Shown here: piece by piece, positions 17,903 through 27,040 of the stretch
Position numbering within the stretch: the first letter of the stretch is position 1
Layout of the letters: each line of letters begins with the position of its first letter
NCBI GenBank assembly: GCA_003225595.1
Contig: QIAR01000218.1
Location: 1-43,050, forward strand
Source: Acidobacteriota bacterium
Lineage (GTDB): Bacteria; Acidobacteriota; Terriglobia; Terriglobales; Acidobacteriaceae
Length of the DNA stretch: 43,050 nucleotides
Reading direction: 5' to 3'
Program-made: the position numbers and the translations under genes
The notes under the pieces: model-generated
The model's input: the letters and a program-made list of their open reading frames with translations, nothing else
What the model was told of the DNA's origin: nothing
Database searches by the model: none

Positions 17903-19030
17903 CTAGCTGGCGGCAGGGTGTTCGGAGACGACGGTTTCACTGGATTTAGCGTGAGTCCGCGCGTCCGACTCGACACGCGCGGCTGCGAGATCGGAATGTA
18001 AGGCATCCAGAACCATCATGGGCAACTCGGCGCCCCATTCTTCAAGTTCTGTCTCACTCCAGTTTCCGTTCAAGCGGGTTGCGCTCTCAAGGTCTGCGGC
18101 GAAGGTGGCGCGGTAGTCGGCATCGCGTAATTCGGTTTCGCCGATCTTGCGTCCGGTGTGGAGATCGTAAATACGGCGGCTGGAAGTGCCCTCATGGTTA
18201 ACAAATGCCAGAAAAACTTCTTCATGCTCACCGTAATGCAGACGGTGATACCAGGCCTGATCGGCGTCAGCTTTGGGCCGGGAACGCCGTTTCCGCGTCA
18301 TATTCGTGCGCTCAATGCTCGCTTCGTTCGCGGGATTGAAATACAGAATTCGCTGACAGGAGTCACAGGTCACGATCTGCTGTCCGCTCCGTACTTCGTT
18401 GTAGGTTTGCGGACGAAGCATCATTTGGCACGCCATGCACTTGTGATCACGCACCTCGGAAAGACCGGTGCCGCGGAATTTCATCACCCGTTCGTAATGG
18501 CGTAGAAGATCGGGTGATACTTCCACACGGAGCTTTTCGCGTTTGGCATTCCACTCGGCGAGCTGTTTCTCGTCTTCAGCGGTGCGCTGGCGCGCGTCGG
18601 CCTTTTCCTGCTCGATTTCCGTCATCTCCGCTTTCAGTTCGGCTTCCGCCGCCTTGACCTCTTTCTCTCGAGCCTCGGCATTGATCATGAGCTCGAGTAT
18701 CTTGTCTTCGTTGGCGCGAATATCTTGTTCGGCGAACTGGATTTCATGCAGCAACGCTTTGTACTGATCGTTGGTTTTTACGTCGAGTGACTGGTCGCGG
18801 TACTTCGAGACTTTCTGCTGCAGGTCTTGAATGGCAGTTTCATACTTGCGGCGGGCTGCCTCATCAGTTTTGATGGAGGCTTTCGCTCTTTCCAGAACAG
18901 TTTTGGTACCTGCGAGCTTTTGCTCGATCGCTGCTACTCGCTTGGGCAGGGCCGCAACTTCGTCATTCAGACGGCGGATCTCCCGGTCGGCTTCTTGCAA
19001 TTGGAGCAGGTTCTCGATATCTGGAAGCAT
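17903..19030 (-). CDS. Coiled-coil zinc-ribbon protein (CT398-like) with C-terminal extension
   Basis: From ATG 19030 the product starts MLPDIENLLQLQEADREIRR and forms a long coiled coil to about residue 185. A C4 zinc ribbon follows (CMACQMMLRPQTYNEV and CDSCQRILYFNPA). This is the layout of the CT398/YbaK-type zf-RING_7 family, of unclear function. An extra domain of about 120 residues follows (HRLHYGEHEEVFLAFVNHEG onward), which I do not recognise. The frame is open to 19201, but that N-terminal part lacks family similarity and would run into the region before the divergent DPP IV gene. Confidence 0.72.
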   Translation of the reverse strand: MLPDIENLLQLQEADREIRRLNDEVAALPKRVAAIEQKLAGTKTVLERAKASIKTDEAARRKYETAIQDLQQKVSKYRDQSLDVKTNDQYKALLHEIQFAEQDIRANEDKILELMINAEAREKEVKAAEAELKAEMTEIEQEKADARQRTAEDEKQLAEWNAKREKLRVEVSPDLLRHYERVMKFRGTGLSEVRDHKCMACQMMLRPQTYNEVRSGQQIVTCDSCQRILYFNPANEASIERTNMTRKRRSRPKADADQAWYHRLHYGEHEEVFLAFVNHEGTSSRRIYDLHTGRKIGETELRDADYRATFAADLESATRLNGNWSETELEEWGAELPMMVLDALHSDLAAARVESDARTHAKSSETVVSEHPAAS

Positions 19031-19275
19031 TATCAGGAATGACGCTAGATTGATTTTAGCATGCGAACGGATGTTTTCCGGTCGCTGGAATGCAAGGCTT
19101 AGACCAGAGTTGGCAAAGGCTTCCGCGGCTTGGCAACTTTCGTGTCTTGTCTCCACGACGGCTTTTACATTCTTGCCTCCGCTGACCGCGACAGTTCCCA
19201 TGCATCGAACCGTGCCGGCGATGTTACACTTTTCAGCCTGCTAACAACGTTCATGCCTGTCCCTGGAGCCAGCTC

Positions 19276-21513
19276 GTGAATCGTTTTTTTGGCTTACTAG
19301 TTCTTGTCACACTCGCGATGTTCTCCCGCGGAACCGCCCAATCCACGGTAACCGCAAACTCGCAGAAAAAACCTCTAACGCTCGAAGCCATATTCGCCGA
19401 AGGCGGCATTACCGGACGCAGCCCCGAAACCGTGAAGTGGAGCCCCGACAACACCAAGGTCTCATTTGTGCAGCGCGATGACTTCGGCGAGCACGGAGAA
19501 CTATGGTACGTCGATGCTGCAACAGGCGGGAAAAAGGTTTTGGTCAGCGAATCCAAGTTGGCCATGCTGGCACCGCCTTCCAACAAGATTACAGATGAGC
19601 GTGAAAAAGAACGGGTCACGCGCTATCACGTGGCAGAATATTCGTGGGCTCCCGATTCCAAGCACCTGCTCTTCGATTCGCAGGGCCAACTCTGGCTCTA
19701 TAACCTCGAGAACGGCACGGCTGTCCAGTTCACTTCTGCTCCCGAAAAGAGCGAGGATCCGAAGTTTTCTCCGGATGGTACCCACTTGGCTTATCTGCGC
19801 AAGCACAATTTGTATATACGGCCAGTTTCGGGCAAGGGCGAGAAGCAGCTCACCAAAGACAAAGATGAGAATTTGCTCGATGGCGAAGTGGACTGGGTCT
19901 ACGCGGAAGAGCTCGGCGTTCGCAGCAATTATTTCTGGTCGCCCGACAACAAGGAAATCGTCTTTCTACAGATGGACGAAAATCAGGTGCCCACGTACCC
20001 GATTACTGACTGGCTGCCTACACATCCCAAGGTTGACATGGAAAAGTATCCCAAGGCGGGCGATACCAACCCGTCTGTGCGTCTCGGCGTAGTGGGCGCG
20101 AGTGGTGGTAAGGTCAAATGGATTTCGCTCACGAAAGAGACTGATATTTACATTCCCCGGTTCGGCTGGCTGCGCGACGGGCTGCTCTGGGCGGAAGTCC
20201 TCAACCGCATACAGGACACAATGGAGTTGTACTTTGTGGACGCGCACTCCGGCAGTTCGCGCAAGGTGCTGACCGAAACCAGTCCAGAAGCGTGGGTGAA
20301 CGTTAACGATGACTTTCGGGTTCTCAAGTCGGGGGACCGTTTCCTGTGGTCGAGCTGGCGCGACGGCCACACCCACCTGTATGTCTACAGCTTTGACAAG
20401 CAGCATCTGCTTGCAGCCGATGCGAAGCTCGAACGCCAGCTCGAGCAAGGAAACTATGAGGTGCTCGGAGTCGAAGGGGTGGATGAAGATTCTGGTACCG
20501 TCTTCTTCACGGCAAATAAAGATGACCCGCGACAAACCAAGGTCTACGGTGTGAAGGTGGACGGGTCAGCCCTTCATGAAGTCATGCCCGGTGAAGGGAC
20601 GCACAAAGTCACATTCGCAGATAATGGCAAGGCTCTGGTAGACAACTATTCCTCTGCACTCACGCCACCCAGTTTGGCCGTCTGCAACCCGGAGCGGAGC
20701 TGTCACAAATTCTGGGAATCGCGCAGCGTAACCGATTACGACCTGACTGCTCCCAAGTATCTGGAGTTCAAAGCCGACGATGGCGCTACTCTATATGGTC
20801 AACTCCTCCTGCCGCCGGAAGGGAGACCCAGCGCCAAAATTCCCGTGATCGTGAGCGTCTACGGAGGCCCGGCCGGGCAACTGGTGCGCAATGCCTGGGG
20901 TGGCACGACCGAGCTCTTCCATGAGCTTCTCGTCAGGCGGGGTTTAGCCGTCTTCTCCGTGGATAACCGCGGCACTCCAAATCGCGGCAGAACATTCAGT
21001 ACTGCCATCCGCAAGGAATTCGGGATAATTGAATTGAAAGATCAACTTGCCGCGCTCAATAGTCTTTTCGCACAATACCCGCAACTTGACAAAGAGCGCG
21101 TCGCGGTCTGGGGCTGGAGTTACGGCGGATCAATGACTCTCTATTCGATGACTCATTCCGAGGCATTCAAAGCAGGCGTGGCGGTTGCTCCTGTGACCGA
21201 CTGGCGCAATTATGACTCGATTTATACCGAGCGCTACATGGGATTGCCCAAACAAGATGCTAAGGCGTACGACGACTCCTCCATACCCAAGGCCGCAGGC
21301 AACTTGCATGGCGCGCTTCTGCTGGTCCACGGTACCAGCGATGATAACGTTCACCTGCAGAACAGCGTCCAGATGGTGGACGCGCTCATCAAAGCAGGCA
21401 AGCAATTCCGGTTAATGTTTTATCCGAACAAAACTCACAGTATCTCTGGGCCTGAAGCGCGTACCCAGTTGTTCCACATGATGCAGGAACATTTCGAGCG
21501 AGAGTTAAAGTAG
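19276..21513 (+). CDS. Secreted dipeptidyl peptidase IV (S9 family)
   Basis: DPP IV removes N-terminal X-Pro/X-Ala dipeptides. The 745-residue protein has a signal peptide (FFGLLVLVTLAMFSRGTAQS), an N-terminal beta-propeller containing the double-glutamate segment YAEELGVRSNYFWSPDNK, and a C-terminal alpha/beta-hydrolase domain. The catalytic triad is S615 (WGWSYGGSM), D689 (HGTSDDNVHLQ) and H721 (NKTHSISG); the spacings of 74 and 32 residues are close to mammalian DPP4. The start is GTG 19276. A GC hairpin with a T-rich tail follows the stop. Confidence 0.93.
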   Translation: MNRFFGLLVLVTLAMFSRGTAQSTVTANSQKKPLTLEAIFAEGGITGRSPETVKWSPDNTKVSFVQRDDFGEHGELWYVDAATGGKKVLVSESKLAMLAPPSNKITDEREKERVTRYHVAEYSWAPDSKHLLFDSQGQLWLYNLENGTAVQFTSAPEKSEDPKFSPDGTHLAYLRKHNLYIRPVSGKGEKQLTKDKDENLLDGEVDWVYAEELGVRSNYFWSPDNKEIVFLQMDENQVPTYPITDWLPTHPKVDMEKYPKAGDTNPSVRLGVVGASGGKVKWISLTKETDIYIPRFGWLRDGLLWAEVLNRIQDTMELYFVDAHSGSSRKVLTETSPEAWVNVNDDFRVLKSGDRFLWSSWRDGHTHLYVYSFDKQHLLAADAKLERQLEQGNYEVLGVEGVDEDSGTVFFTANKDDPRQTKVYGVKVDGSALHEVMPGEGTHKVTFADNGKALVDNYSSALTPPSLAVCNPERSCHKFWESRSVTDYDLTAPKYLEFKADDGATLYGQLLLPPEGRPSAKIPVIVSVYGGPAGQLVRNAWGGTTELFHELLVRRGLAVFSVDNRGTPNRGRTFSTAIRKEFGIIELKDQLAALNSLFAQYPQLDKERVAVWGWSYGGSMTLYSMTHSEAFKAGVAVAPVTDWRNYDSIYTERYMGLPKQDAKAYDDSSIPKAAGNLHGALLLVHGTSDDNVHLQNSVQMVDALIKAGKQFRLMFYPNKTHSISGPEARTQLFHMMQEHFERELK

Positions 21514-21523
21514 CCCATGTGGG

Positions 21524-21550
21524 CCCGAGCAAAGCTCGGGTTCCTCTTTT
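21524..21550 (+). terminator. Terminator-like hairpin after the DPP IV gene
   Basis: CCCGAGC-AAA-GCTCGGG (21524-21540) is a perfect 7-bp stem followed by TTCCTCTTTT. The core GAGCAAAGCTC also occurs at 17691-17701, so it may be a dispersed palindrome that doubles as a terminator. Confidence 0.6.
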
Positions 21551-21568
21551 CCGAAGGAGCACTGATCG

Positions 21569-22405
21569 ATGGAGCGGCTTGCCCTCGGTGATTTCGAACT
21601 GACCGTCTTCTCTGATGGAACCTACTACCTTGACGGCGGCGCATTCTTCGGTGTCGTGCCAAAGGTCATGTGGTCGAGAAAGGTGAAAGCTGACGAGCAG
21701 AACCGCGTCGTCGTCGGACTCAATTCGCTGCTGGTGCGCACCGGCAAGCACAACGTGCTGATCGAAACGGGGATTGGCAACAAACTCTCAGAAAAAATGG
21801 CCAAGATCTACGGCCAGCCGGCAAAGTTGCTGGAGAATCTCAGTGCTGGTGGGATAGCGCCCGACGACATTGATGTGGTCATTAATACTCACCTGCACTT
21901 CGATCATTGTGGCTGGAACACGGTACGCAAGAATGGTCAGGTGGTCGCAACTTTTCCCAAAGCGCAGTATTACGCGCAAGAGGGCGAATGGCAACACGGA
22001 CGTCGTCAGCACGAGCGCGACGCTATCAGCTACATCAGCGAGAACTATGACCCGCTGATCGACAATGGCCAAATGCACCTGCTGCATGGCGACCAGGAGA
22101 TCGTTCCCGGGGTATTCGCGAATATTTTCCGGGGGCACACCGCGAACATGCAAGCGGTAATTATTAAAAGCGATGGCAAGACCGCGTGTTACATCTCCGA
22201 CCTGATTCCCACCACAGCGCACCTGGACCTCACTTGGGTCATGGGGTTTGATCTCTTCCCGCTCGAGACGATCGAGAGCCGCAAAAGCTATTACGCACAG
22301 GCAGTGCCGGAGCAATGGCTAACCGTTTTCACTCACGACCCAAATATGCCCTGGGCGCACCTGGAGAGGAATGAGGCAGGAAAGATAATGGTGAGAGGGA
22401 GATAA
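21569..22405 (+). CDS. MBL-fold metallo-hydrolase
   Basis: This 278-residue cytoplasmic protein has the metallo-beta-lactamase fold motif HLHFDHCGWN (HxHxDH), an upstream aspartate/glutamate (LIETGIGNK), a later metal-ligand histidine in FRGHTANMQAVII, D in CYISDLIPTTAH, and a terminal histidine in THDPNMPW. The layout resembles AHL-lactonase-like and other small-molecule hydrolases of the family. The substrate cannot be told. ATG 21569 has GAAGGAGC upstream. It follows the DPP IV gene after a terminator-like hairpin. Confidence 0.85.
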   Translation: MERLALGDFELTVFSDGTYYLDGGAFFGVVPKVMWSRKVKADEQNRVVVGLNSLLVRTGKHNVLIETGIGNKLSEKMAKIYGQPAKLLENLSAGGIAPDDIDVVINTHLHFDHCGWNTVRKNGQVVATFPKAQYYAQEGEWQHGRRQHERDAISYISENYDPLIDNGQMHLLHGDQEIVPGVFANIFRGHTANMQAVIIKSDGKTACYISDLIPTTAHLDLTWVMGFDLFPLETIESRKSYYAQAVPEQWLTVFTHDPNMPWAHLERNEAGKIMVRGR

Positions 22406-22528
22406 CGTAATCCAGCGGCGAGCCTGTCCGCGATCAAAGTAGAGATACCCGGTCGTGGCTTCAGTCGGATTGCAGACTCGGGGCCGTGCCTCGCTCGACT
22501 GCCCCCCGAGAGCATCTGGCCTGCGTGA

Positions 22529-23653
22529 TTATTGCAAGGGCGAGACGCACGTACCTACATCTGCGCGGGCGAGGGTGCCCGCACCGCACGTTCCGAGAAT
22601 TCCCTCGAAGAATTCTTCCACATGCCCAAGAATTTCCCGCTCCGTCTTCGCTTCGTAAATAGCCTTGCGCAGTGCAGCCCCGCCCGGCACTCCGTGTGTG
22701 AACCACGAGGCGAACTGCTTCATCTTGCCTGCCGCTCCGGGCATCTCTTCTTCAATCAGCATCTGGAAATAGGTGCGGATCATTTCGTACCGATCGGCAT
22801 CGGTGGGTTCGCCATAGCCGCCACTCTTCGCATATTGCGCGATCTGGCGGAAGATCCACGGATTCGACGCAGCGGTGCGGCCGATCATCACAGCATCACA
22901 GTCGGTCTGTGTCACCATGGCGCAGGCGTCTTCCGGCATGCGGATGTCGCCATTGCCGATCACCGGAATCTCCACTGCCTGCTTGACCGCGCCAATCCAG
23001 TCCCAGCGCGCCTGACCGCTGTAACCCTGTTCGCGCGTGCGGGCGTGCAGCGCAACCGCGCACAGCCCACAATCCTCCGCCATTTTCGCCAGTTCGACGC
23101 AGATGATTTCCTGTTCATTCCATCCGGCGCGGAATTTGACGGTAAACGGAATCTTCACTGCCGCGCGCACCGCTTCAAAAATTCGCCGGATCCCGGGCAG
23201 GTCGCGCAACAGCCCAGAGCCACCGTTGCACTTGACAACCTTTTTCGCAGGGCAGCCCAAGTTGAGGTCTATGAGATCGAAACCCAGATCCTCGACCATG
23301 CGAGCGGCATCTGCAATCACTGGGGGACTGCTGCCGAAAAGCTGCGCTGAGATGGGATGCTCGTCCTCGTAGAAGTGCAGATAGCGTTGCGCCTTCTTGT
23401 CCTTGGCACGTAGGACACCGTCAGCCGAGGTGAACTCGGTCATGATCAGCCCGCATCCGCCAAGGTTCCGAATGAAGCGACGGAACACTGTGTCGGTCAC
23501 TCCCGCCATGGGGGCAAGGACCGTAGCAGGGGAGAGGGTGACCGAGCCGATTTTGAGTGCGTCGGGAATAGGGACGAGGTCAGCCGCACCACCCTCAGCA
23601 CGGGCGGGGACGCCCGCGCCTACATCGGCCGAATTGTCCCAAAACTTCTGCAC
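22529..23653 (-). CDS. dusB: tRNA-dihydrouridine synthase, DusB-like
   Basis: Dus enzymes reduce uridine to dihydrouridine in tRNA using FMN. The 374-residue protein has the TIM-barrel motifs TVLAPMAGVTDTVFRR, catalytic-cysteine motif DLNLGCPAKKV (C134), HARTREQGYSG and VIGNGDIRMPEDA. It is longer than usual at both ends: the first 25 residues (VGAGVPARAEGG) and the last 15 (CGAGTLARADVG) are encoded by two related GC-rich palindromic repeats. No ATG lies between GTG 23653 and the conserved APMAGVTD, so the GTG is kept. The rpmE terminator is only 24 bases upstream. Confidence 0.92.
   Translation of the reverse strand: MQKFWDNSADVGAGVPARAEGGAADLVPIPDALKIGSVTLSPATVLAPMAGVTDTVFRRFIRNLGGCGLIMTEFTSADGVLRAKDKKAQRYLHFYEDEHPISAQLFGSSPPVIADAARMVEDLGFDLIDLNLGCPAKKVVKCNGGSGLLRDLPGIRRIFEAVRAAVKIPFTVKFRAGWNEQEIICVELAKMAEDCGLCAVALHARTREQGYSGQARWDWIGAVKQAVEIPVIGNGDIRMPEDACAMVTQTDCDAVMIGRTAASNPWIFRQIAQYAKSGGYGEPTDADRYEMIRTYFQMLIEEEMPGAAGKMKQFASWFTHGVPGGAALRKAIYEAKTEREILGHVEEFFEGILGTCGAGTLARADVGTCVSPLQ
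22534..22588. repeat. Palindromic spacer repeat, copy at the 3' end of dusB
   Basis: Two adjacent units, GCAAGGGCGAGACGCACG... (22534-22561, ending CTACATC) and GCGGGCGAGGGTGCCCGC (within 22563-22588), resemble the copy at 23598-23626 and form GGGC/GCCC hairpins. The unit overlaps the last codons of dusB. Confidence 0.5.
23598..23626. repeat. Palindromic spacer repeat, copy at the 5' end of dusB
   Basis: GCA-CGGGCG-GGGA-CGCCCG-CGCCTACATC contains a perfect 6-bp inverted repeat. Most of its positions match the copy at 22534-22561 in the same orientation. It is translated as part of the DusB N-terminus. Confidence 0.55.
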
Positions 23654-23676
23654 CTGCTTATTTTAGTCGCCTTCGC

Positions 23677-23703
23677 AAAATAAAACCCCCGCCGCAGCGA
23701 GGA
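23677..23703 (-). terminator. Rho-independent terminator of rpmE
   Basis: On the minus strand TCCTCGC-TGCG-GCGGGGG (7-bp stem including G-U pairs) is followed by TTTTATTTT. It lies about 50 bases after the rpmE stop and just before the dusB start. Confidence 0.6.
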
Positions 23704-23750
23704 GCCTCTTTTTTCATCTGTGTAAACTGCGCAAATCGGCGCGAAAAAGA

Positions 23751-23969
23751 TTACTTCTTTTCGGCTCCAGCTTTGGCGTACTTGCGGCGGAAGCGCTCCA
23801 CGCGTCCGGCCGTGTCCACCAGTTTCTGCTTGCCGGTGAAGAACGGGTGGCAGTTGGAACAGATTTCTACGTGGATGTCGCCCTTGTGCGTCGAGCGGGT
23901 CATGAAGGTATTGCCGCACGCGCAATGCACTCGCACTTCGTTGTACGCTGGATGAATGCCTGCCTTCAT
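23751..23969 (-). CDS. rpmE: 50S ribosomal protein L31, zinc-binding type
   Basis: The 72-residue protein begins [20 protein letters not shown] and carries the zinc ligands C16, C18, C37 and C40 ([17 protein letters not shown]), the C+ form of L31. L31 sits at the subunit interface of the ribosome. The terminal YAKAGAEKK tail is typical. The gene is monocistronic, bounded by a terminator downstream. Confidence 0.96.
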   Translation of the reverse strand: MKAGIHPAYNEVRVHCACGNTFMTRSTHKGDIHVEICSNCHPFFTGKQKLVDTAGRVERFRRKYAKAGAEKK

Positions 23970-24211
23970 AAGTCTCCAAATCCCTGCTTGAGTCGTTAGA
24001 TTCTATAGGATTGATTCGGGATTCAGCAACTTGGGGCGGCGGGTGTGCTGCGGTTTGAAATCCATGTACTGTACTAAAATAAGGGCCACAGAATGGTTAT
24101 CAGAGACAACGGCGGCAGCCTGCGGGTAGGTTTTGCGGCGGTTTTCTACAACAGCCGCCCTTTGACCCGGGACCACTCGAGCGCAGGGAGTCATTTGCAG
24201 GAGAGCGCAGG

Positions 24212-24907
24212 ATGAAGACTGTAGGGATGATCGGCGGGATCGGGCCTGAGTCAACGGTTGAGTACTATCGCTCGATTATTGCAACGTATCACGAGCAGAA
24301 ACGGGATGGAAGTTATCCTTCGATCATAATCAATAGTATCGATTTGAAGAAGATGCTGGATTTGATCGAGGCGAATGAATTAGCCAAGCTGACCGAGTAT
24401 CTGGTTGGCGAAGTGCAAAAGCTTGCGAGGGCGGGGGCAGATTGCGGGTTGCTAGCCGCGAATACGCCGCATATTGTTTTTGACGAGATTCGTCGCGGGT
24501 CCCCCCTTCCACTGGTGAGCATTGTCGAAGCAACTTGCCAGGCAGCCAAAGCCCTGGGGTTGAAAAGACTCGGTTTGTTTGGCACACGTTTCACCATGGA
24601 AGGGCGATTCTATCCAGACGTATTCTCTAAGGAAGGGATTACTTTGGCCGTACCCGACGAGGACGAGCAAGCCTACATTCATGACAAGTACATGAGTGAG
24701 TTGGTAAAGGGCATTATTCGGCCTGGAACGCGTGAGCGATTGCTGACGATAGTAGATCGATTGAAAGAGCGGGAGGGTATTCAGGGGTTAATTCTAGGCG
24801 GGACGGAACTGCCCTTAATTTTGCGGGATGTCATGGACCGAGGCATTCCATTTCTAGATACGACTCAGATTCATGTAAAAGGTGTTGTCGCACAATTATT
24901 GTCGTAG
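24212..24907 (+). CDS. Asp/Glu racemase-family protein lacking both catalytic cysteines
   Basis: The 231-residue protein aligns along its length with YgeA-type amino-acid racemases (MKTVGMIGGIGPESTVEYYR, GLFGTRFTMEGRFYPDVF, FLDTTQIHVKGVVAQLLS). PLP-independent racemases of this family use two cysteines as acid and base. Here the first site reads LLAANTPH (A82) and the second ILGGTELPL (G197), so both are replaced. C78 is close to, but not at, the first site. The fold is clear, but racemase activity is doubtful. From memory, AANTPH/GGTELPL sequences form a recurring subfamily, so the change is probably not a sequence error. Confidence 0.85.
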   Translation: MKTVGMIGGIGPESTVEYYRSIIATYHEQKRDGSYPSIIINSIDLKKMLDLIEANELAKLTEYLVGEVQKLARAGADCGLLAANTPHIVFDEIRRGSPLPLVSIVEATCQAAKALGLKRLGLFGTRFTMEGRFYPDVFSKEGITLAVPDEDEQAYIHDKYMSELVKGIIRPGTRERLLTIVDRLKEREGIQGLILGGTELPLILRDVMDRGIPFLDTTQIHVKGVVAQLLS

Positions 24908-24953
24908 ATGGCCGCCCAACCGCGCCCGCCATCTAAATACACATAATCCAAAT

Positions 24954-24982
24954 AAAAAACGGCAGGGCCGACCCCCTGCCGT
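24954..24982 (-). terminator. Rho-independent terminator of the HU gene
   Basis: ACGGCAGGG (24959-24967) and CCCTGCCGT (24974-24982) form a perfect 9-bp stem with a 6-base loop. On the minus strand a T-run follows. Confidence 0.85.
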
Positions 24983-25000
24983 ACTGGTTAAAACAAGAGC

Positions 25001-25282
25001 TTACTTGCTACGGTTGACTGCTTTCTTGAGTTCGGCTCCAGGTGTGAACTTTGCGACTTTGCGGGCAGCGATCTTGATCGTGGCACCGGTTTGCGGGTTG
25101 CGCCCGTTCCGGGCCCTTCTCTGTGAAACCGAGAAAGTGCCAAAACCAATCAGAGCCACCCGATCTCCCTTCTTCAGAGCAGTGGTAATGCTGTCCACCG
25201 CAGTATCGATCGCAGTGGTTGCTTGTGTTTTGCTTATATCGCAACCGTCTGCGATTTTGTTTACGAGATCGGCTTTGTTCAT
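25001..25282 (-). CDS. HU-family DNA-binding protein
   Basis: This 93-residue histone-like protein begins MNKADLVNKIADGCDISKTQ and contains GFGTFSVSQRRARNGRNPQT and IKIAARKVAKFTPGAELK, the HU/IHF core including the DNA-bending proline arm. It compacts and bends DNA. The ATG at 25282 is preceded by CAGGAGAGAAG. A TTGACA hexamer about 120 bases upstream (minus strand, 25406-25401) may be its -35 element, but the -10 is weak. A strong terminator follows. A second, divergent HU/IHF protein is encoded at 36010-36279. Confidence 0.95.
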   Translation of the reverse strand: MNKADLVNKIADGCDISKTQATTAIDTAVDSITTALKKGDRVALIGFGTFSVSQRRARNGRNPQTGATIKIAARKVAKFTPGAELKKAVNRSK

Positions 25283-25492
25283 CTTCTCTCCTGGCAGGGT
25301 TCCTTGTGTTCCCCAGCGCGCACCCCGGGGGAGGTGAGCAACTAGAGCACCCGCTGAGAGGGAATCCTGTTGGCTGCTATTTTCCGCTGTCTTTTCCGAA
25401 TGTCAACTGTGAAAATCCGCACGGGGCGGGTTATTTCGTATTCCTGCCATCCAAAGTCCGCAACACGCATGGGTATCCAAGTGGTCGAGAAC

Positions 25493-25541
25493 AAAAAACG
25501 AGCCACTCTCCCGGTCCGGCAACTACCTGAGAAGAGTGGCT
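25493..25541 (-). terminator. Rho-independent terminator of aceA
   Basis: AGCCACTCT (25501-25509) and AGAGTGGCT (25533-25541) form a perfect 9-bp stem. On the minus strand CG and then six T's follow. The loop is long (23 bases). It lies just after the aceA stop. Confidence 0.7.
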
Positions 25542-25566
25542 TTCGGCCGAAAAATCGATGCGTCGT

Positions 25567-26985
25567 TTAGGCGCCGGCGCGCGGTTTCACCGGTTTGATG
25601 CCGGTTACCATAACTTGTTCGGGAGGCGGGATTGCGGGGCATTCGCCCAAGATCGGCTGGCAAGCTGCATCCGGACCATGCGCATCACGCACCCGTGCCG
25701 CCGTTCCGGTGAACTGTTCTTGCTCGGTTGAGCCCGTGAGCGCCGTGGTGGACGAGGTTCCACCCGCGATCACCTGCGCCACCATATCGAAATAACCGGT
25801 GCCCACAAAGCTCTGGTGTTTGACCGCCTCATAGCCGTAATCGCGTTCGCGGCTGAATTCTTTCTCTTGGAGACGAGCATATGCTGTCATCCCGGTGAGC
25901 CGATATCCCTGTGCCAGCTCGAACATGCTGAGATTCAGTGAATGGAAACCCGCCAAGGTGATGAACTGAAACTTGTATCCCATGGCCGCCAGCTCCCTCT
26001 GAAAGCGCGCGATGGCTGCGTCATCCAACTTCTTCTTCCAGTTGAATGATGGCGAACAGTTGTAGGCAAGCAATTTGCTCGGGTATTTCGCGTGAACGCC
26101 CTCAGCGAAGCGGCGAGCCTCGTCCAGGCTGGGCTCGGCGGTCTCGCACCACACGAGTTCGACATAGGGTGCGTAGGACACGGCACGCGCGATGGCCGAA
26201 TCAAGGCCACCTCGAATGCAGAAGAACCCTTCGGGGGTTCGGTTACCCGTCAGGAACTCGTGATCACGGGGGTCTGTATCGCTGGTCAGGAGTTGCGCAC
26301 TGTTAGCATCGGTACGCGCCATGATGAGAGTGGGCACGCCGAGAACATCGGCGGCGAGCCGCGCGGCCACCAGCTTCTGGATGAATTCGTTGGTGGGCAC
26401 CAGGACCTTTCCGCCCAGGTGGCCGCATTTCTTCGCTGACGAGAGCTGATCTTCAAAGTGTACGCAGGCGGCTCCCGCCTCAATCATGGCCTTCATCAGC
26501 TCGAACGCGTTCAAGTTTCCTCCAAAACCCGCTTCCGCGTCGGCGATGAGGGGTGCGAACCAGTACGTGTCATCGTGCCCCTCCGCATGATGAATCTGGT
26601 CCGCGCGTGCCAGGGCCTGATTAATGCGTCGCACGACGTTGGGAACGCTATCGGCGGGATAGAGACTTTGGTCGGGATACATTTGGCCCGCGTCGTTGGC
26701 ATCGGCCGCGACCTGCCAGCCGCTGACGTAAATCGCAGGCAATCCGGCTCTCACCTGCTGGATCGCCTGGTTGCCCGTCATCGCGCCCAGCGAAGGAACG
26801 TAAGGCTCGGTGTGCAAGAGGCGCCACAGCCGTTCCGCACCCAGCCGCGCCAAGGTGTGCTCGAGGTGGACTGACCCCCGCAGCCGCTCCACGTCCTTAG
26901 CGGCATAGGGCCGGGTAATGCCCGTCCAGCGTGGATTTGAGGCCCAGTCTTTTTCCAGGTTCAAATCTTTCCCGTTCTTCCTCAT
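25567..26985 (-). CDS. aceA: Isocitrate lyase
   Basis: Isocitrate lyase splits isocitrate into glyoxylate and succinate, the first step of the glyoxylate shunt used for growth on acetate or fatty acids. The 472-residue protein has [39 protein letters not shown] and the catalytic [13 protein letters not shown] motif with C187, plus [14 protein letters not shown]. No malate synthase gene is nearby. ATG 26985 has AAAGGA about 11 bases before it. An inverted repeat (27009-27040) lies in the leader, and a divergent LysR regulator follows. Confidence 0.96.
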   Translation of the reverse strand: MRKNGKDLNLEKDWASNPRWTGITRPYAAKDVERLRGSVHLEHTLARLGAERLWRLLHTEPYVPSLGAMTGNQAIQQVRAGLPAIYVSGWQVAADANDAGQMYPDQSLYPADSVPNVVRRINQALARADQIHHAEGHDDTYWFAPLIADAEAGFGGNLNAFELMKAMIEAGAACVHFEDQLSSAKKCGHLGGKVLVPTNEFIQKLVAARLAADVLGVPTLIMARTDANSAQLLTSDTDPRDHEFLTGNRTPEGFFCIRGGLDSAIARAVSYAPYVELVWCETAEPSLDEARRFAEGVHAKYPSKLLAYNCSPSFNWKKKLDDAAIARFQRELAAMGYKFQFITLAGFHSLNLSMFELAQGYRLTGMTAYARLQEKEFSRERDYGYEAVKHQSFVGTGYFDMVAQVIAGGTSSTTALTGSTEQEQFTGTAARVRDAHGPDAACQPILGECPAIPPPEQVMVTGIKPVKPRAGA

Positions 26986-27008
26986 GGGTCATTGTCCTTT
27001 CCAATTCA

Positions 27009-27040
27009 CATGCCGATGCGGTCGAGCGTCGCTCGGCATG
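27009..27040. repeat. Inverted repeat in the aceA leader
   Basis: CATGCCGA (27009-27016) and TCGGCATG (27033-27040) are perfect 8-bp arms, extendable by GCG/CGC after a one-base bulge. It begins 24 bases upstream of the aceA start, so it would fold in the mRNA leader just before the ribosome binding site, or serve as an operator. Confidence 0.5.

Noticed and set aside
19031-19201. 57-codon N-terminal extension of the zinc-ribbon coiled-coil protein
   Set aside because: The family starts at the MLPDIENLLQLQ segment, and the extension has no features and approaches the divergent DPP IV gene.
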